Assembly: GCF_000277405.1 (NCBI RefSeq)
Contig: NC_017741.1
Span: forward strand, 1,426,001-1,490,000
Source of the DNA: Helicobacter pylori Shi112
GTDB taxonomy: Bacteria; Campylobacterota; Campylobacteria; Campylobacterales; Helicobacteraceae
Direction of reading: 5' to 3'
Length of the DNA stretch: 64,000 nt
The notes beneath the pieces are model-generated. The model did no database searches and was not told where the DNA came from. It saw only the letters and a program-made list of their open reading frames with translations. The position numbers and the translations under genes are program-made. This document shows, piece by piece, positions 29,860 to 38,353 of this stretch (position 1 is the stretch's first letter; every line of letters starts with the position of its first letter).

Positions 29860-29890
29860 TTATAGACATGCAATGCTTAAAGTTTGCTTA
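29860..29890 (-). promoter_or_regulatory. Promoter of the 23S-5S unit
   Basis: On the minus strand TATAAT (29860-29865) is preceded, 17 bases away, by GCAAAC within an ATTTAAGCAAACTTTAAGC block. The same block and spacing occur ahead of 16S (60096-60126). The inferred start near 29852 gives a leader of about 400 bases, which I do not resolve further. Confidence 0.7.
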
Positions 29891-29904
29891 AATATAAAAA
29901 GATT

Positions 29905-30203
29905 TGGGGAAAGACTGAATAATAAGTTCAGTAGAAGGGTTATTAGGCTGTTGTGAGTGCTTTGAATAGGTGCTTAAAGGGGTATTAGGAGAGTAAGAAA
30001 GAGAGAAAGATTAAAGGAAGTTGCACTGGAGATAGAGATTAGATAGAGATTAGGGGGTAATTTATGGGGTTGTAGGGTTCTATTTGGTGGTAGGGGTATT
30101 TGTTAGCAAGAAGTAAAGTAGGATAGATTTTAAATCTACCCTTATGATAGCCAACACTCCTATTTATAGTAATGCTAACAATTCTTGCTTAAAGCCCATG
30201 CTT
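29905..30203. other. Intergenic region between nuclease gene and 23S promoter
   Basis: No convincing gene on either strand. It holds a short GAGATTAGATAGAGATTAG duplication near 30030-30055 and an imperfect TGTTAGCAAGAA / TTCTTGC inverted pair (about 30100 and 30180). The nuclease gene ends into this region. Confidence 0.4.
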
Positions 30204-31544
30204 TTATTTTTTTGCATATTCTTTAATGTTAGCATTTAGTGTCTCTACTAATGCTTTATTCTCGTTGAAGTAGTCAAAAATAAACTCGCCCAATTTTTCT
30301 GCACTTAGGGTTTTATCAATAATACAATCCACAAAATATTCATTGATATTCAATGATTCATTAATATATTTATAATATTTTCCTTTAAACCATTCCCTAT
30401 TTTTTGTTAGCCCATCTTTTTCATTGATATTAAATTGCTGTGCAATTTCTTGATAGTCTGTCTCAAGAAATTTATTGAATATAGACTGCTCAAATTTTTT
30501 ACCTGCCGCATTGATTTCAAGATTAGGTTTTTTAAACTTAAAATCTCCTTCATGTGTCATAAGCAATTCAACTCTAAAAAAATTATACTCTTTGAAAATA
30601 AATTTTAAGCCTCTCGCCACGTTCTTGCCAAGCTTATTAGTATCAGTTTCGCAAGATACTTCCCACTTCACTCTATCATCGGCACTCATTTTTTCCTCTA
30701 TTTGTTCTTTAGCTTGTGTTAGAAACTCCACTACTTTTTCCGCCTTAAATGGATTAAAATTTTCAGCTACTTCCTTGGCTATTTCATAATTGACTTCCAT
30801 TATTTTGTGTAATTCGCTATTCATGTTTTGCTCCTTATGATAAAGTTTGTCTAATAATTTGTCGTATTGCTTGAAAAACACGCTTAAATCATGCAAATTC
30901 GCCACTTCTTCTGAACACTTGTTAATCCATTCTTTTATCTCTTTTTTATAGCAAAGGTTTTTAAAAAGTATGCCTTGCTCTAAATTTTCTAGTTTAAGAA
31001 TTTTTTCATCATTGCCCTTATAAAATAGCTTTGCCTTACTCTCATCTAATTCAAAATCGCCTAAGCTGTTTGGATCAGGCGAGCGTCCTTCTTTTGTTAA
31101 ATACAAAACACAAATATCTTGTGCATCCTTAACTTTATAGGCCTCAACTACGCCTAGAATATAATCAGAAATTTGATTTTTATTATCGCGTGCGTATATC
31201 TTATTTTCTAAAATAATATGCTTAAACCGATCGCTCAAAAACAAATCCATTCGCTTACTGCCATTTGTAGTAACTTCGTTTTCAACAATTTTAGTATCCG
31301 CACTATTAAAACCAAAACTTTCTAAATGACACACCTTTAAAAACGCCTTTAAAAACAAGCCTTTTTGATAGTGTTCCCCCATAGGGTCTAAGAATGAACA
31401 TAAGATTTTAGAATGCCTTACTTCATCGCTCTCACGCATCAGCACGCTAAACACATTGTAATCATGCAAACCCCTAGCTCTTTTCATTTCAAGCTCTTTT
31501 AAAGCGAGTTTTATTTCATTAAAAAAAGTTCTATAATCACTCAT
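30204..31544 (-). CDS. PD-(D/E)XK nuclease superfamily protein
   Basis: A 446-aa protein whose N-terminus has the conserved ESDEVRHSKILCSFLDP block, typical of the PDDEXK_4 group. The nuclease core follows at residues ~86-112: NEVTTNGSKRMDLFLSD, then ILENKIYA, giving the E, D and ENK residues of the PD-(D/E)XK site. The remaining ~300 residues are helical with no recognised domain. It is the last gene of a three-gene minus-strand unit (16 bases after its neighbour). Such nucleases are common in phage defence and DNA repair; its target is not known. Confidence 0.75.
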   Translation of the reverse strand: MSDYRTFFNEIKLALKELEMKRARGLHDYNVFSVLMRESDEVRHSKILCSFLDPMGEHYQKGLFLKAFLKVCHLESFGFNSADTKIVENEVTTNGSKRMDLFLSDRFKHIILENKIYARDNKNQISDYILGVVEAYKVKDAQDICVLYLTKEGRSPDPNSLGDFELDESKAKLFYKGNDEKILKLENLEQGILFKNLCYKKEIKEWINKCSEEVANLHDLSVFFKQYDKLLDKLYHKEQNMNSELHKIMEVNYEIAKEVAENFNPFKAEKVVEFLTQAKEQIEEKMSADDRVKWEVSCETDTNKLGKNVARGLKFIFKEYNFFRVELLMTHEGDFKFKKPNLEINAAGKKFEQSIFNKFLETDYQEIAQQFNINEKDGLTKNREWFKGKYYKYINESLNINEYFVDCIIDKTLSAEKLGEFIFDYFNENKALVETLNANIKEYAKK

Positions 31545-31559
31545 TTTCTACTCCTTAAA

Positions 31560-31922
31560 TTATTCCTTATGGCTTTTATCATAACTCCCCCCACAATACC
31601 ATGTAAAGTTTTTAATCTCATACAAAGTGTTGCACAACTCCTTTTTTGCTTGTGGGTCTAGCAAGTTTTGACTCTCTAGCACCTTAAAAGCTTGTTCGTT
31701 TAGCATTCTTAAATTGCGGTTGATATTGACTAATGGCGTAACTAACGCACCCGCCCCTGCTTCATAACAAGTATGCCCATCAATCCAATAAGCAAACAAC
31801 CTGCTAAGACCTTTTACTTCTTCAGCAATTTTTTCTTGCTGTTTGACTAAATTTTGCGTTGCTTGTGCCATAGTTTCTAACGCTGTAGCCATTCTTTCTA
31901 AAATTTCTTTATTCTCACTCAT
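31560..31922 (-). CDS. Coiled-coil protein of the nuclease operon
   Basis: A 120-aa protein. Residues ~5-40 form a coiled coil (ERMATALETMAQATQNLVKQ then QEKIAEEVKGLSRL), followed by a segment with FAYWIDGHTCYEAGAGALV. No signal peptide. It lies between the glycosylase-like and nuclease genes, 15-20 bases from each, so it is probably co-transcribed with them and may bridge the two. The family was not recognised. Confidence 0.6.
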   Translation of the reverse strand: MSENKEILERMATALETMAQATQNLVKQQEKIAEEVKGLSRLFAYWIDGHTCYEAGAGALVTPLVNINRNLRMLNEQAFKVLESQNLLDPQAKKELCNTLYEIKNFTWYCGGSYDKSHKE

Positions 31923-31942
31923 TTTTTGACTCCCTTTTTAAC

Positions 31943-32635
31943 TCACACACCCTTAGACTTTCTGTAATTTTCAATTAAAGGTTTAATTTCATCTTTAAAA
32001 AGAGCAATGTATTCATCACTTAGCCCTATCGTGCCTGTAGGGTGTGGGAAAGCTACAACTTCGCATTTTTCAAAACTTTGAAACCCTACCCTAAAAGACT
32101 TGCCTTCAAAAGGCTTAGTGATATAATTTGGCTCATTTTTAGCCTTACCTAGAAAATTTTCAGCATAAGGTTTAATTCTTTCATCATTTAAAGCCCTTAG
32201 CATATCAATCCCAAAGAAGAATAACAATTTAGGCTCTAGGACTTCCAAATGATGCAAAAAGCTTTCTTTGTGTTCTGCTTGAAAAAATGAATGACAGTTT
32301 TCGTTATCCATGCTGTCTGCTCCGTTGCTAAGCCAGTTTATCCCTATAAGACTTCTTTCAAACGCCCCCACTTTATCAAAGTCTGTTTCCAAGCAACAAT
32401 CCCATAAACCAAAAAATTTAGTAATGCGTTTTTGAAAAGCAAAATCATCTTTGCTAGGATAATTGACAAAATTAGAGAAGCAATGCTTTTTGCCTTTATA
32501 ATCATCTAACAAATTAGCGATTTTATGTGGCTTTTTATCTCCATCAGTTCCAAATTGCAACCCACAAATTACAAGACCTTTCTTTTCATTTTCTTTAAAC
32601 TTGCTATTAAAAGCTTTGATTTTTGAATACGCCAT
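31943..32635 (-). CDS. Possible uracil-DNA-glycosylase-fold protein
   Basis: A 230-aa protein. Features that recall the UDG superfamily are an early LVICGLQFGTDG turn (residues ~21-32), a mid strand LLFFFGIDMLRAL like the PKVIVALG strand, and VAFPHPTGTIG (near residue 196), resembling the HP(S/T) catalytic loop. No exact UDG motif I is present, so it may be a divergent glycosylase or only share the fold. It is the first gene of the unit with the PD-(D/E)XK nuclease. If a glycosylase, it would expose modified or uracil bases for cutting. Confidence 0.45.
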   Translation of the reverse strand: MAYSKIKAFNSKFKENEKKGLVICGLQFGTDGDKKPHKIANLLDDYKGKKHCFSNFVNYPSKDDFAFQKRITKFFGLWDCCLETDFDKVGAFERSLIGINWLSNGADSMDNENCHSFFQAEHKESFLHHLEVLEPKLLFFFGIDMLRALNDERIKPYAENFLGKAKNEPNYITKPFEGKSFRVGFQSFEKCEVVAFPHPTGTIGLSDEYIALFKDEIKPLIENYRKSKGV

Positions 32636-32659
32636 TTTTGTCCTTTTTTTAACTTTATT

Positions 32660-32699
32660 AACCCCACATGTATATAGAAAACGCCTAAAATATGGGGTT
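32660..32699. promoter_or_regulatory. Inverted repeat around the promoter of the glycosylase-like/nuclease operon
   Basis: AACCCCACAT (32660-32669) and ATATGGGGTT (32690-32699) are inverted with one mismatch across 20 bases. Between them a TATATA on the minus strand is a candidate -10, about 36 bases before the ATG at 32635. This layout fits an operator for a dimeric repressor or an RNA hairpin in the leader. Confidence 0.5.
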
Positions 32700-32782
32700 G
32701 AAAAAATTAAATGCGAAATTTGAAAAATTGAGTGGCTAGGTAAGAGCCTAGATGAAGAGTAATAAGAAATTTTAATCTTACA

Positions 32783-32800
32783 AGAGAGAGAGAGAGAGAG
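32783..32800. repeat. (AG)9 dinucleotide repeat
   Basis: Nine AG units between queF and the nuclease operon. H. pylori uses AG/CT repeats to phase-vary genes. A 60-codon minus-strand frame (32707-32889) reads through it as alternating Ser-Leu, but it has no clear ribosome site or similarity, so this may be a gene remnant or a promoter-spacing repeat. Confidence 0.8.
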
Positions 32801-32903
32801 AAGACAAATTTTTGAGAATGAATTTCATTGTCAGCAATCCTAATTTTGATATGCCCAAAACTATAACCAAAAAATATTAACAGATACACAATGAATTTTT
32901 AGG

Positions 32904-33344
32904 TCATTTCGCATTCAAAAGGCGTTTTTCTTTAAATTCCTGGTATTCTTTGATCGCGTAATTCACAAAGGGCTTGATTGCAATCCCACCCCTAGAGGCA
33001 AAATCCCCATACACTTCCAAATACTTTGGCTCTAGCAATTGGACTAAATCTAGTAATATCGTATTGATACAGCTCTCATGAAAACTCCCATGGTTTCTGT
33101 AACTGAATAAATAGAGTTTTAAGGACTTGCTTTCTACCATTTTATCTTTAGGGATATAGCGGATGTAGATAATGCCAAAATCCGGCTGGGAGGTGATGGG
33201 GCAAAGGCTTGTAAATTCCTTACACTCTAGCGTGATTAAGGGGTCTAAATTGGGGTTTGGGTTGGGGAAAGCTTCTAATAACTGGCTGTTGTATTCAAAA
33301 ATATAGGGCGTTTTAGCGCCTAGGGATTTTAATTCAGGGGTCAT
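32904..33344 (-). CDS. queF: NADPH-dependent 7-cyano-7-deazaguanine reductase
   Basis: A 146-aa protein of the short QueF form. TLECKEFTSLCPITSQPDFG (near residues 38-57) carries the active-site cysteine (LCP) and DFG; ESKSLKLYLFSYRNHGSFHE is the QueF signature ESK(S)LKLY. It reduces preQ0 to preQ1 in queuosine synthesis for tRNA. Length and motifs are complete. It is divergent from rsfS. Confidence 0.95.
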   Translation of the reverse strand: MTPELKSLGAKTPYIFEYNSQLLEAFPNPNPNLDPLITLECKEFTSLCPITSQPDFGIIYIRYIPKDKMVESKSLKLYLFSYRNHGSFHESCINTILLDLVQLLEPKYLEVYGDFASRGGIAIKPFVNYAIKEYQEFKEKRLLNAK

Positions 33345-33364
33345 TAATCTTCCTTGATTTAAGT

Positions 33365-33370
33365 TATAAT
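33365..33370 (+). promoter_or_regulatory. -10 element upstream of rsfS
   Basis: TATAAT 33 bases before the rsfS ATG, in the 58-base gap between divergent queF and rsfS. It would drive rsfS-miaA-glycosyltransferase. Confidence 0.55.
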
Positions 33371-33402
33371 AAGGCTATTTTAACCCATTTTTTAGGAAAC
33401 TC

Positions 33403-33744
33403 ATGAACAAACGCATAGAAACGATTACGGCTTTATTAGATGAAAAAAAAGCTTTTGATATTACGCATATTGATTTATCCAAAACCCCCTACTTGGTAGA
33501 AGATGTCATTATCGCCACCACGCTAGCGAATAAGCATGCCCTTTCTTTATTAGACGCGCTTAAAAACACCCTTAAGCCTTTAGGCGAAGTCTTTTACCAA
33601 ATAGATGAGTCTAATGAAGAGTGGATCATTTTGGATTTAGGGGATTTGATGATCCATCTTTTCACCGAAGAATGCCGTAAAAAATTTGACTTAGAAGGGT
33701 TTTTAAACACCTACAAGAGGGAGAGCGTTCATCAAAACGCCTAA
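33403..33744 (+). CDS. rsfS: Ribosomal silencing factor
   Basis: A 113-aa protein of the RsfS/Iojap family, with WIILDLGDLMIHLFTEECRK (residues ~70-90) matching the WvliDlgdivVHif-x2-R/K signature. RsfS binds ribosomal protein L14 and blocks subunit joining in starvation. The miaA reading frame overlaps its 3' end. Confidence 0.93.
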   Translation: MNKRIETITALLDEKKAFDITHIDLSKTPYLVEDVIIATTLANKHALSLLDALKNTLKPLGEVFYQIDESNEEWIILDLGDLMIHLFTEECRKKFDLEGFLNTYKRESVHQNA

Positions 33745-34645
33745 GAAACTCATCGCGCTTCTAGGGCCTAGCGGGAGCGGGAAAAGCGCTCTTTCCATTG
33801 AATTAGCCCAAGAATTGGACGCTGAAATCTTTTCTTTGGATTCTTTGAGTATTTATAAAGACATTAATATCGCTTCGGCTAAACCGAGCTTGAAAGAACG
33901 AAAAAATATCAAGCATTACGCCCTAGATTACCTTAACATTGATGAAAAAAATAACGCTCCCCTTTTTAAAACCCTTTTAGAGGACGCTATGAGGGTGTCT
34001 TCTAAAGAGGTATTACTCATTGTGGGGGGGAGCAGTTTTTATCTCAAATCCATTTTAGAAGGTTTGAGCAGCATGCCAAAAATTAGCGGTGAGGAGGCTG
34101 TAAAAATAGAGCAAGAAATCAACTCTTTGGCTAACCCTTATGCATTCTTAAAATCCATTGACCCCACAAGCGCTTTTAAAATCCATCCAAACGACACTTA
34201 CCGCATCCATAAGGCTTTAGAAATCTTTTATTCCACCCACACGCCCCCAAGCGAGTATTTTAAAACTAACCCTAAAAAACCCTTTGAGCATGCCATCTCA
34301 TTATTCGCTCTTTCTATTGAAAAAAGCGCGCTTGCAAACAACATCAAACAGCGCACCAAGAACATGCTTGATTGTGGCCTTATAGAAGAAATCAAAGCCC
34401 TTTATGCTCAATACCCTAAAGATTCGCAGCCTTTTAAAGCCATAGGCGTTAAAGAGAGCATTCTTTTTTTAGAAAAACAACTCACTTTAAAGAAGCTAGA
34501 AGAAGCGATTATCTCTAACACCATCCAATTAGCCAAGCGCCAAAACACTTTCAATAAAACCCAATTCAACAACCTTTACACAGGAAGCGTTGGAGAAGTT
34601 AGGCATGCGATTTTAAACCACTCAAAAAGCGCTATTAAAGGATAA
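33731..34645 (+). CDS. miaA: tRNA dimethylallyltransferase, non-canonical start
   Basis: MiaA prenylates A37 of tRNAs that read codons starting with U. The P-loop LLGPSGSGKSALSIELAQEL is encoded at about 33754-33815, upstream of the first ATG/GTG/TTG in this frame (TTG at 33815). The frame opens after a stop at 33704. The only start that keeps the P-loop with a good ribosome site (GAGGGAG, 33716-33723) is ATC at 33731, one base from ATG, giving 304 aa, the usual size. ATC may be a real rare start, a mutation or an error. Later motifs (DSLSIYKDINIASAKP, GGSSFYL, RQNTFNKTQF) are intact. Confidence 0.85.
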   Translation: MKTPKKLIALLGPSGSGKSALSIELAQELDAEIFSLDSLSIYKDINIASAKPSLKERKNIKHYALDYLNIDEKNNAPLFKTLLEDAMRVSSKEVLLIVGGSSFYLKSILEGLSSMPKISGEEAVKIEQEINSLANPYAFLKSIDPTSAFKIHPNDTYRIHKALEIFYSTHTPPSEYFKTNPKKPFEHAISLFALSIEKSALANNIKQRTKNMLDCGLIEEIKALYAQYPKDSQPFKAIGVKESILFLEKQLTLKKLEEAIISNTIQLAKRQNTFNKTQFNNLYTGSVGEVRHAILNHSKSAIKG

Positions 34646-34649
34646 TCTA

Positions 34650-35759
34650 ATGGATGCGCAAACTTTACAAAATCAAATTATCCCTATTTTTATGAGTTTT
34701 GATAAGAATTACGCGCTAGGGGCTGGCGTGAGCCTTTATTCTTTACTTTCACATGCGAGCAGGCACACAAGCGCGATAGATTTTAGCCCCTTAAGTCAAA
34801 ACAACGAGCTTTTAGGCGCTAACATCGTGTATAAAATCCATTGTTTGATTAAAGGCGTCACTTTAGAGCAACAAAACAAGCTTTTAAAAACCCTTGAGCC
34901 TTTTAAAAAATTCGCTTCATTGGAGTTCATAGACATTAACTCGCTAGATCATTCCATAGAAAGCTACCTTAATGAGTCTTGTTCCAAGCGTTATGGCGGG
35001 CTTCTTGTTTTGTGCCGGCTTTTGCTCGCTTCACTCTTCCCTGATTATTCTAAAATCATTTCTATAGATGTGGATACGGTGTTTTTGGGCGATGTTGCAA
35101 GCGCTTATTTTGCACTAGATAATGACCCTACTAAATCACTTGGCATGGTGAAAGACACTTTTTCCCACCTTCCTTTTGAAGCCTTTTGTGATTTTTGCGA
35201 GCGGGCTTGTAGGAATTTTAAAATGGATTTTTCACGCTTTAGCCCAAACGAATTAAAACGCATCCATCAAGGCTTTAACATGGGCTTTTTGGTAGCGCAT
35301 CTGGATCGGTGGCGTCAAGACGGGTTTGAAAAGATCGCTTTAGAGTTTTTAAAAACTAGGGGGAAAGACCTTTTCTACCCTGAGCAGTGTTTGGTTAATA
35401 TGGTGTTTTGGGAGCGTATTTTAGAATTGCCTATTTATTATAATTGCTATTCTGACTTTTTCAACCAGCACTACCCTAAAAACATCATCATGCTCCATTT
35501 CATCAAATACAAGCCGTGGCGTTCTGTCAGTTCTTTGAACGGGCGTTTGATTTGCTATGAGGCTGAAGCGAGTTTTTGGCTTGCAAACCTTTTTTGCACC
35601 CCTTTTAAAAACGATTTTTTGAAAGAACGCCTTGAAATGGCCAAAGACCAACAAATGCACTCTTTTAAAACCCACATCAGATCGCAAACTATTAGAAATT
35701 ATTTTTATTTTAGGGTAAAGACTTTTTTAAAGTCCTTTTTTTGTAAAACTAAGCATTAA
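34650..35759 (+). CDS. GT8-family LPS glycosyltransferase (WaaJ/RfaJ-like)
   Basis: A 369-aa protein with the GT8 opening IPIFMSFDKNYALGAGVSLYSL and a DxD metal/nucleotide-sugar site IISIDVDTVFLGDV near residue 140, then a Gln-His-containing acceptor region (NQHYPKNIIMLHFIKYKPW). GT8 enzymes of this type add glucose or galactose to lipopolysaccharide core on the cytoplasmic side. A basic C-terminal tail may bind the membrane. It starts four bases after miaA. Confidence 0.85.
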   Translation: MDAQTLQNQIIPIFMSFDKNYALGAGVSLYSLLSHASRHTSAIDFSPLSQNNELLGANIVYKIHCLIKGVTLEQQNKLLKTLEPFKKFASLEFIDINSLDHSIESYLNESCSKRYGGLLVLCRLLLASLFPDYSKIISIDVDTVFLGDVASAYFALDNDPTKSLGMVKDTFSHLPFEAFCDFCERACRNFKMDFSRFSPNELKRIHQGFNMGFLVAHLDRWRQDGFEKIALEFLKTRGKDLFYPEQCLVNMVFWERILELPIYYNCYSDFFNQHYPKNIIMLHFIKYKPWRSVSSLNGRLICYEAEASFWLANLFCTPFKNDFLKERLEMAKDQQMHSFKTHIRSQTIRNYFYFRVKTFLKSFFCKTKH

Positions 35760-35769
35760 GAATACACCT

Positions 35770-36732
35770 TCAGTAATCTTTTTTATGTCTAATTAAAACT
35801 CTAAAATAAGGGCATTTACCATTCACGGACAAATCCTTGCCATCATTTCCCTTCCTAAAACCAATAATCTCAAACTGATTAGGGTTAAACTTGTGTAAAA
35901 AAGTTATAGGGACTCCCATAGAACCCCTATAGTCCAAAGGTATATCTATGGTTCTATTCACATTAATTCCATCAAAATTATCGTATAGCTCGTACTTATT
36001 TTTATCGTATTTTTTTGTGAGTGGTAATATCTCATGTCTTTTTTTATAATCCAAATTTGTAAGCCATAAACAATTATTAGGAGAGATCAAGCGATTACCT
36101 AAGCTATCAATTTTGGTTTCTGTGCCATAAAGTTCATAATGTCGTGGAACAATAAAACTTGAAATCCCTCGACCAAGATGCATGCCTAACCATGCTTTAT
36201 TGTTTTTAATTAGAGTAAAGATGTTTTTGTATGTAATTGCATTGATATTCCCAATAATCAAAAATTTCTTGTTGTGTTCGATCAATTGTGCTACAAACTC
36301 TCTAAAAAGTGAAAAAGGTGGATTAGTTACTACAATATCTGCTTCTTTTAACAACTGAATGCTCTCCTTACTGCGAAAATCACCATCTCCTTTGAAAAAA
36401 TTCAGCTCATTAATGGTTGTTTGCCAATCCTTTTTCCCTTCATATTTGCAATAAAATCCTTTTGAATTTTGGTTGCTACCACTAAATATTTTTGATTCCA
36501 CATAGCAAGCAGAAATCAATTTTTTAATCCCTAGTTCTTGAAAATGAATAAAGAAGTATTTAAAAAAATTACTCACCCTTGCGTCATCACAATTACAAAA
36601 AACAACTTTATTTTTAAAATGTTGTTTATAGTATTGCAACTCATTTTCTATATCTACCAATTGCGTATAAAATTCATCGCTTTTAAGTTGCTTGGCTTTT
36701 TGCAATATTTGATTAGTCGCTTTTCTTGACAT
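35770..36732 (-). CDS. M.EcoRI-like adenine-N6 methyltransferase
   Basis: A 320-aa protein that resembles EcoRI methylase over its whole length from memory: KSDEFYTQ-x-DIENELQYY at the start, CNCDDARVSNFFKYF, the catalytic VVTNPPFSLFREF (near residue 139), WLGMHLGRGISSFIVP and SPNNCLWLTNLD. It should methylate an adenine in GAATTC and protect host DNA. Its start overlaps the endonuclease gene by 20 bases, endonuclease first, the same order as in the EcoRI operon. It sits between the glycosyltransferase gene and murB, an insertion-prone H. pylori locus. Confidence 0.93.
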   Translation of the reverse strand: MSRKATNQILQKAKQLKSDEFYTQLVDIENELQYYKQHFKNKVVFCNCDDARVSNFFKYFFIHFQELGIKKLISACYVESKIFSGSNQNSKGFYCKYEGKKDWQTTINELNFFKGDGDFRSKESIQLLKEADIVVTNPPFSLFREFVAQLIEHNKKFLIIGNINAITYKNIFTLIKNNKAWLGMHLGRGISSFIVPRHYELYGTETKIDSLGNRLISPNNCLWLTNLDYKKRHEILPLTKKYDKNKYELYDNFDGINVNRTIDIPLDYRGSMGVPITFLHKFNPNQFEIIGFRKGNDGKDLSVNGKCPYFRVLIRHKKDY

Positions 36733-37567
36733 TGTTTTTACTAGTAATTTGATTAAAAAGTGAACTACCTAAGATTTTAAGAGAAGTTTTAGCTACTTCA
36801 AACATGACTTCAAACATTTTATTTAAATTCCATCTTTGTCCATCTCCTTGTGTGTAAATAGAAATAGCTTGTAACATAATAACTCTATCTTTATACTGAA
36901 CAAACTTGTTTTGACATAAATTTTGATTGATGGGCATTCCGTAATTAGCTGCCGTTAATTTATCCAATCTATTAAGAACTCCAGAATTATACTCAAGAAT
37001 TACTACCCTTCCATCAGGTCTTTTTACCGATATGGTTTGAGTTAAAAAATTAGAACCTTCTAAAAATAAAATGTAAGGAAAATGTAATTCTTTGAGCATA
37101 AAGTTAGCCATTTCAGCAATATTTTTATACGCCCTTTCTATAGCATTCCCAGCCTGCATTAAATCTTGATTGCTATCTTTGCCCACCAATATTCCTTTTT
37201 GAATATTTTCTATATCTTTTCCTTGATATTTAGCTTCTGTTATCAATATAACTCTCCAATTCCCATCATCATCTTTAACTTCAATAATACCTCCATCAGG
37301 TTTTATTTTAGAACTTTGAACAAACAAGGTTCTTCCAAGCTCACTATCAAGTCCTTGCAATACGGAATTAATTTCTCTCTTAGTTATGCTTGCTCTGTGC
37401 CTAAATGACAAGCCCTTAAATTCATTTTCAAGTTTTTGCATAACAAGTTTAGAGATACTGCTCACACCCATATCGTGCAATTTGGCCTCATCGGTAAAAA
37501 TATTCGTAACGCCCAAAGACTCTTTATGCTGTTTGCTTAATCTTTGAGATTGATTTTTCTTAGCCAT
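36713..37567 (-). CDS. EcoRI-like type II restriction endonuclease
   Basis: A 284-aa protein whose active site aligns with EcoRI even in numbering: D91 in IKPDGGIIEVKDDDG, then E111 and K113 in ITEAKYQGKD. Recognition-arm segments also match (GNAIERAYKNIAEMANFML, PDGRVVILEYNSGVLNRLD, AANYGMPINQNLC). It should cut G^AATTC. It starts three bases after the murB stop, so it may be co-transcribed with murB, and overlaps the methylase by 20 bases. No control gene is visible. Confidence 0.93.
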   Translation of the reverse strand: MAKKNQSQRLSKQHKESLGVTNIFTDEAKLHDMGVSSISKLVMQKLENEFKGLSFRHRASITKREINSVLQGLDSELGRTLFVQSSKIKPDGGIIEVKDDDGNWRVILITEAKYQGKDIENIQKGILVGKDSNQDLMQAGNAIERAYKNIAEMANFMLKELHFPYILFLEGSNFLTQTISVKRPDGRVVILEYNSGVLNRLDKLTAANYGMPINQNLCQNKFVQYKDRVIMLQAISIYTQGDGQRWNLNKMFEVMFEVAKTSLKILGSSLFNQITSKNNVKKSD

Positions 37568-37570
37568 TTT

Positions 37571-38350
37571 CTACCTTAAAATCTTCACTTCTTCTTCTAA
37601 ATGAATGCCGTATTCTTGTAACACTCTGGTTTTGGCGAGTTCTATCAGATCTAGGGCTTCTTCAAATTCTGCGTCCCCCAAATTCACCAAAAAATTCGCA
37701 TGCTCTTTGGCAAAGCCCACTCTTTTTAAGCGATACCCCCTTAAGCCCACGCTCTCTAAAAGCCTGCCTGCATAATCGTTAGGCGGGTTTTTGAAACAGC
37801 TCCCAAAATTAGGCAATTTGGGGTGGCTTTTGCGCATGTTTTTACACGCTTTTAAAACCTCTTCTCTAAAGCCATGCGTTTTTTTAAACCTCGCTCTTAA
37901 AACAACGCCATTAAATTTGCTGCTGCGATAATCTAACCCTAGCGCTTCATTCTCTAGCCATTGGTTATTAACACAAGCGCTTTCTAAAGCATTTTTTATT
38001 TCAAATTCTTTCATGCCAGCATTCATTTTAACTAACGCCCCTAAAGTGCCAGGCAATTGCCCTAAAAACTCCAAACCCCCTAAATCATTCGCTCTAAAAT
38101 AATTAAAAATTTTAGAAGCATTAGTCGCTCCCCCTACCTCCACCCACTCACCCTGATCGCAAATGTAATCGTAATTCTTGCCCAATAAAGCGAGATTTTT
38201 CGCGCCAGGAGCGATTAAAAGGTTGTTCGCTAAACCTATAATCTGGTGTTCTTGAGAAATTTCATTATCGTTTTCCAAAACGCTCACTTTCAAAGGTGCA
38301 CCGATTTTCACGCTGCTGTAACGAGAAAAATCAATAATGGTTTCTAGCAT
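37571..38350 (-). CDS. murB: UDP-N-acetylenolpyruvoylglucosamine reductase
   Basis: A 259-aa MurB that completes UDP-MurNAc synthesis with FAD and NADPH. Visible motifs are the flavin-binding GGATNASK and FLGQLPGTLGALVKMNAG, the catalytic-Ser region PNFGSCFKNPPNDYAGRLLE and the terminal EVKIL-like end. It is short, as in Helicobacter and Campylobacter. Its start is three bases after fliQ. Confidence 0.94.
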   Translation of the reverse strand: MLETIIDFSRYSSVKIGAPLKVSVLENDNEISQEHQIIGLANNLLIAPGAKNLALLGKNYDYICDQGEWVEVGGATNASKIFNYFRANDLGGLEFLGQLPGTLGALVKMNAGMKEFEIKNALESACVNNQWLENEALGLDYRSSKFNGVVLRARFKKTHGFREEVLKACKNMRKSHPKLPNFGSCFKNPPNDYAGRLLESVGLRGYRLKRVGFAKEHANFLVNLGDAEFEEALDLIELAKTRVLQEYGIHLEEEVKILR

Positions 38351-38353
38351 TTT

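Noticed and set aside
33815-34645. miaA starting at TTG 33815
   Set aside because: This would remove the P-loop that the enzyme needs.
37166-37408. 80-codon plus-strand frame inside the EcoRI-like gene
   Set aside because: Antisense to conserved active-site codons; no independent support.
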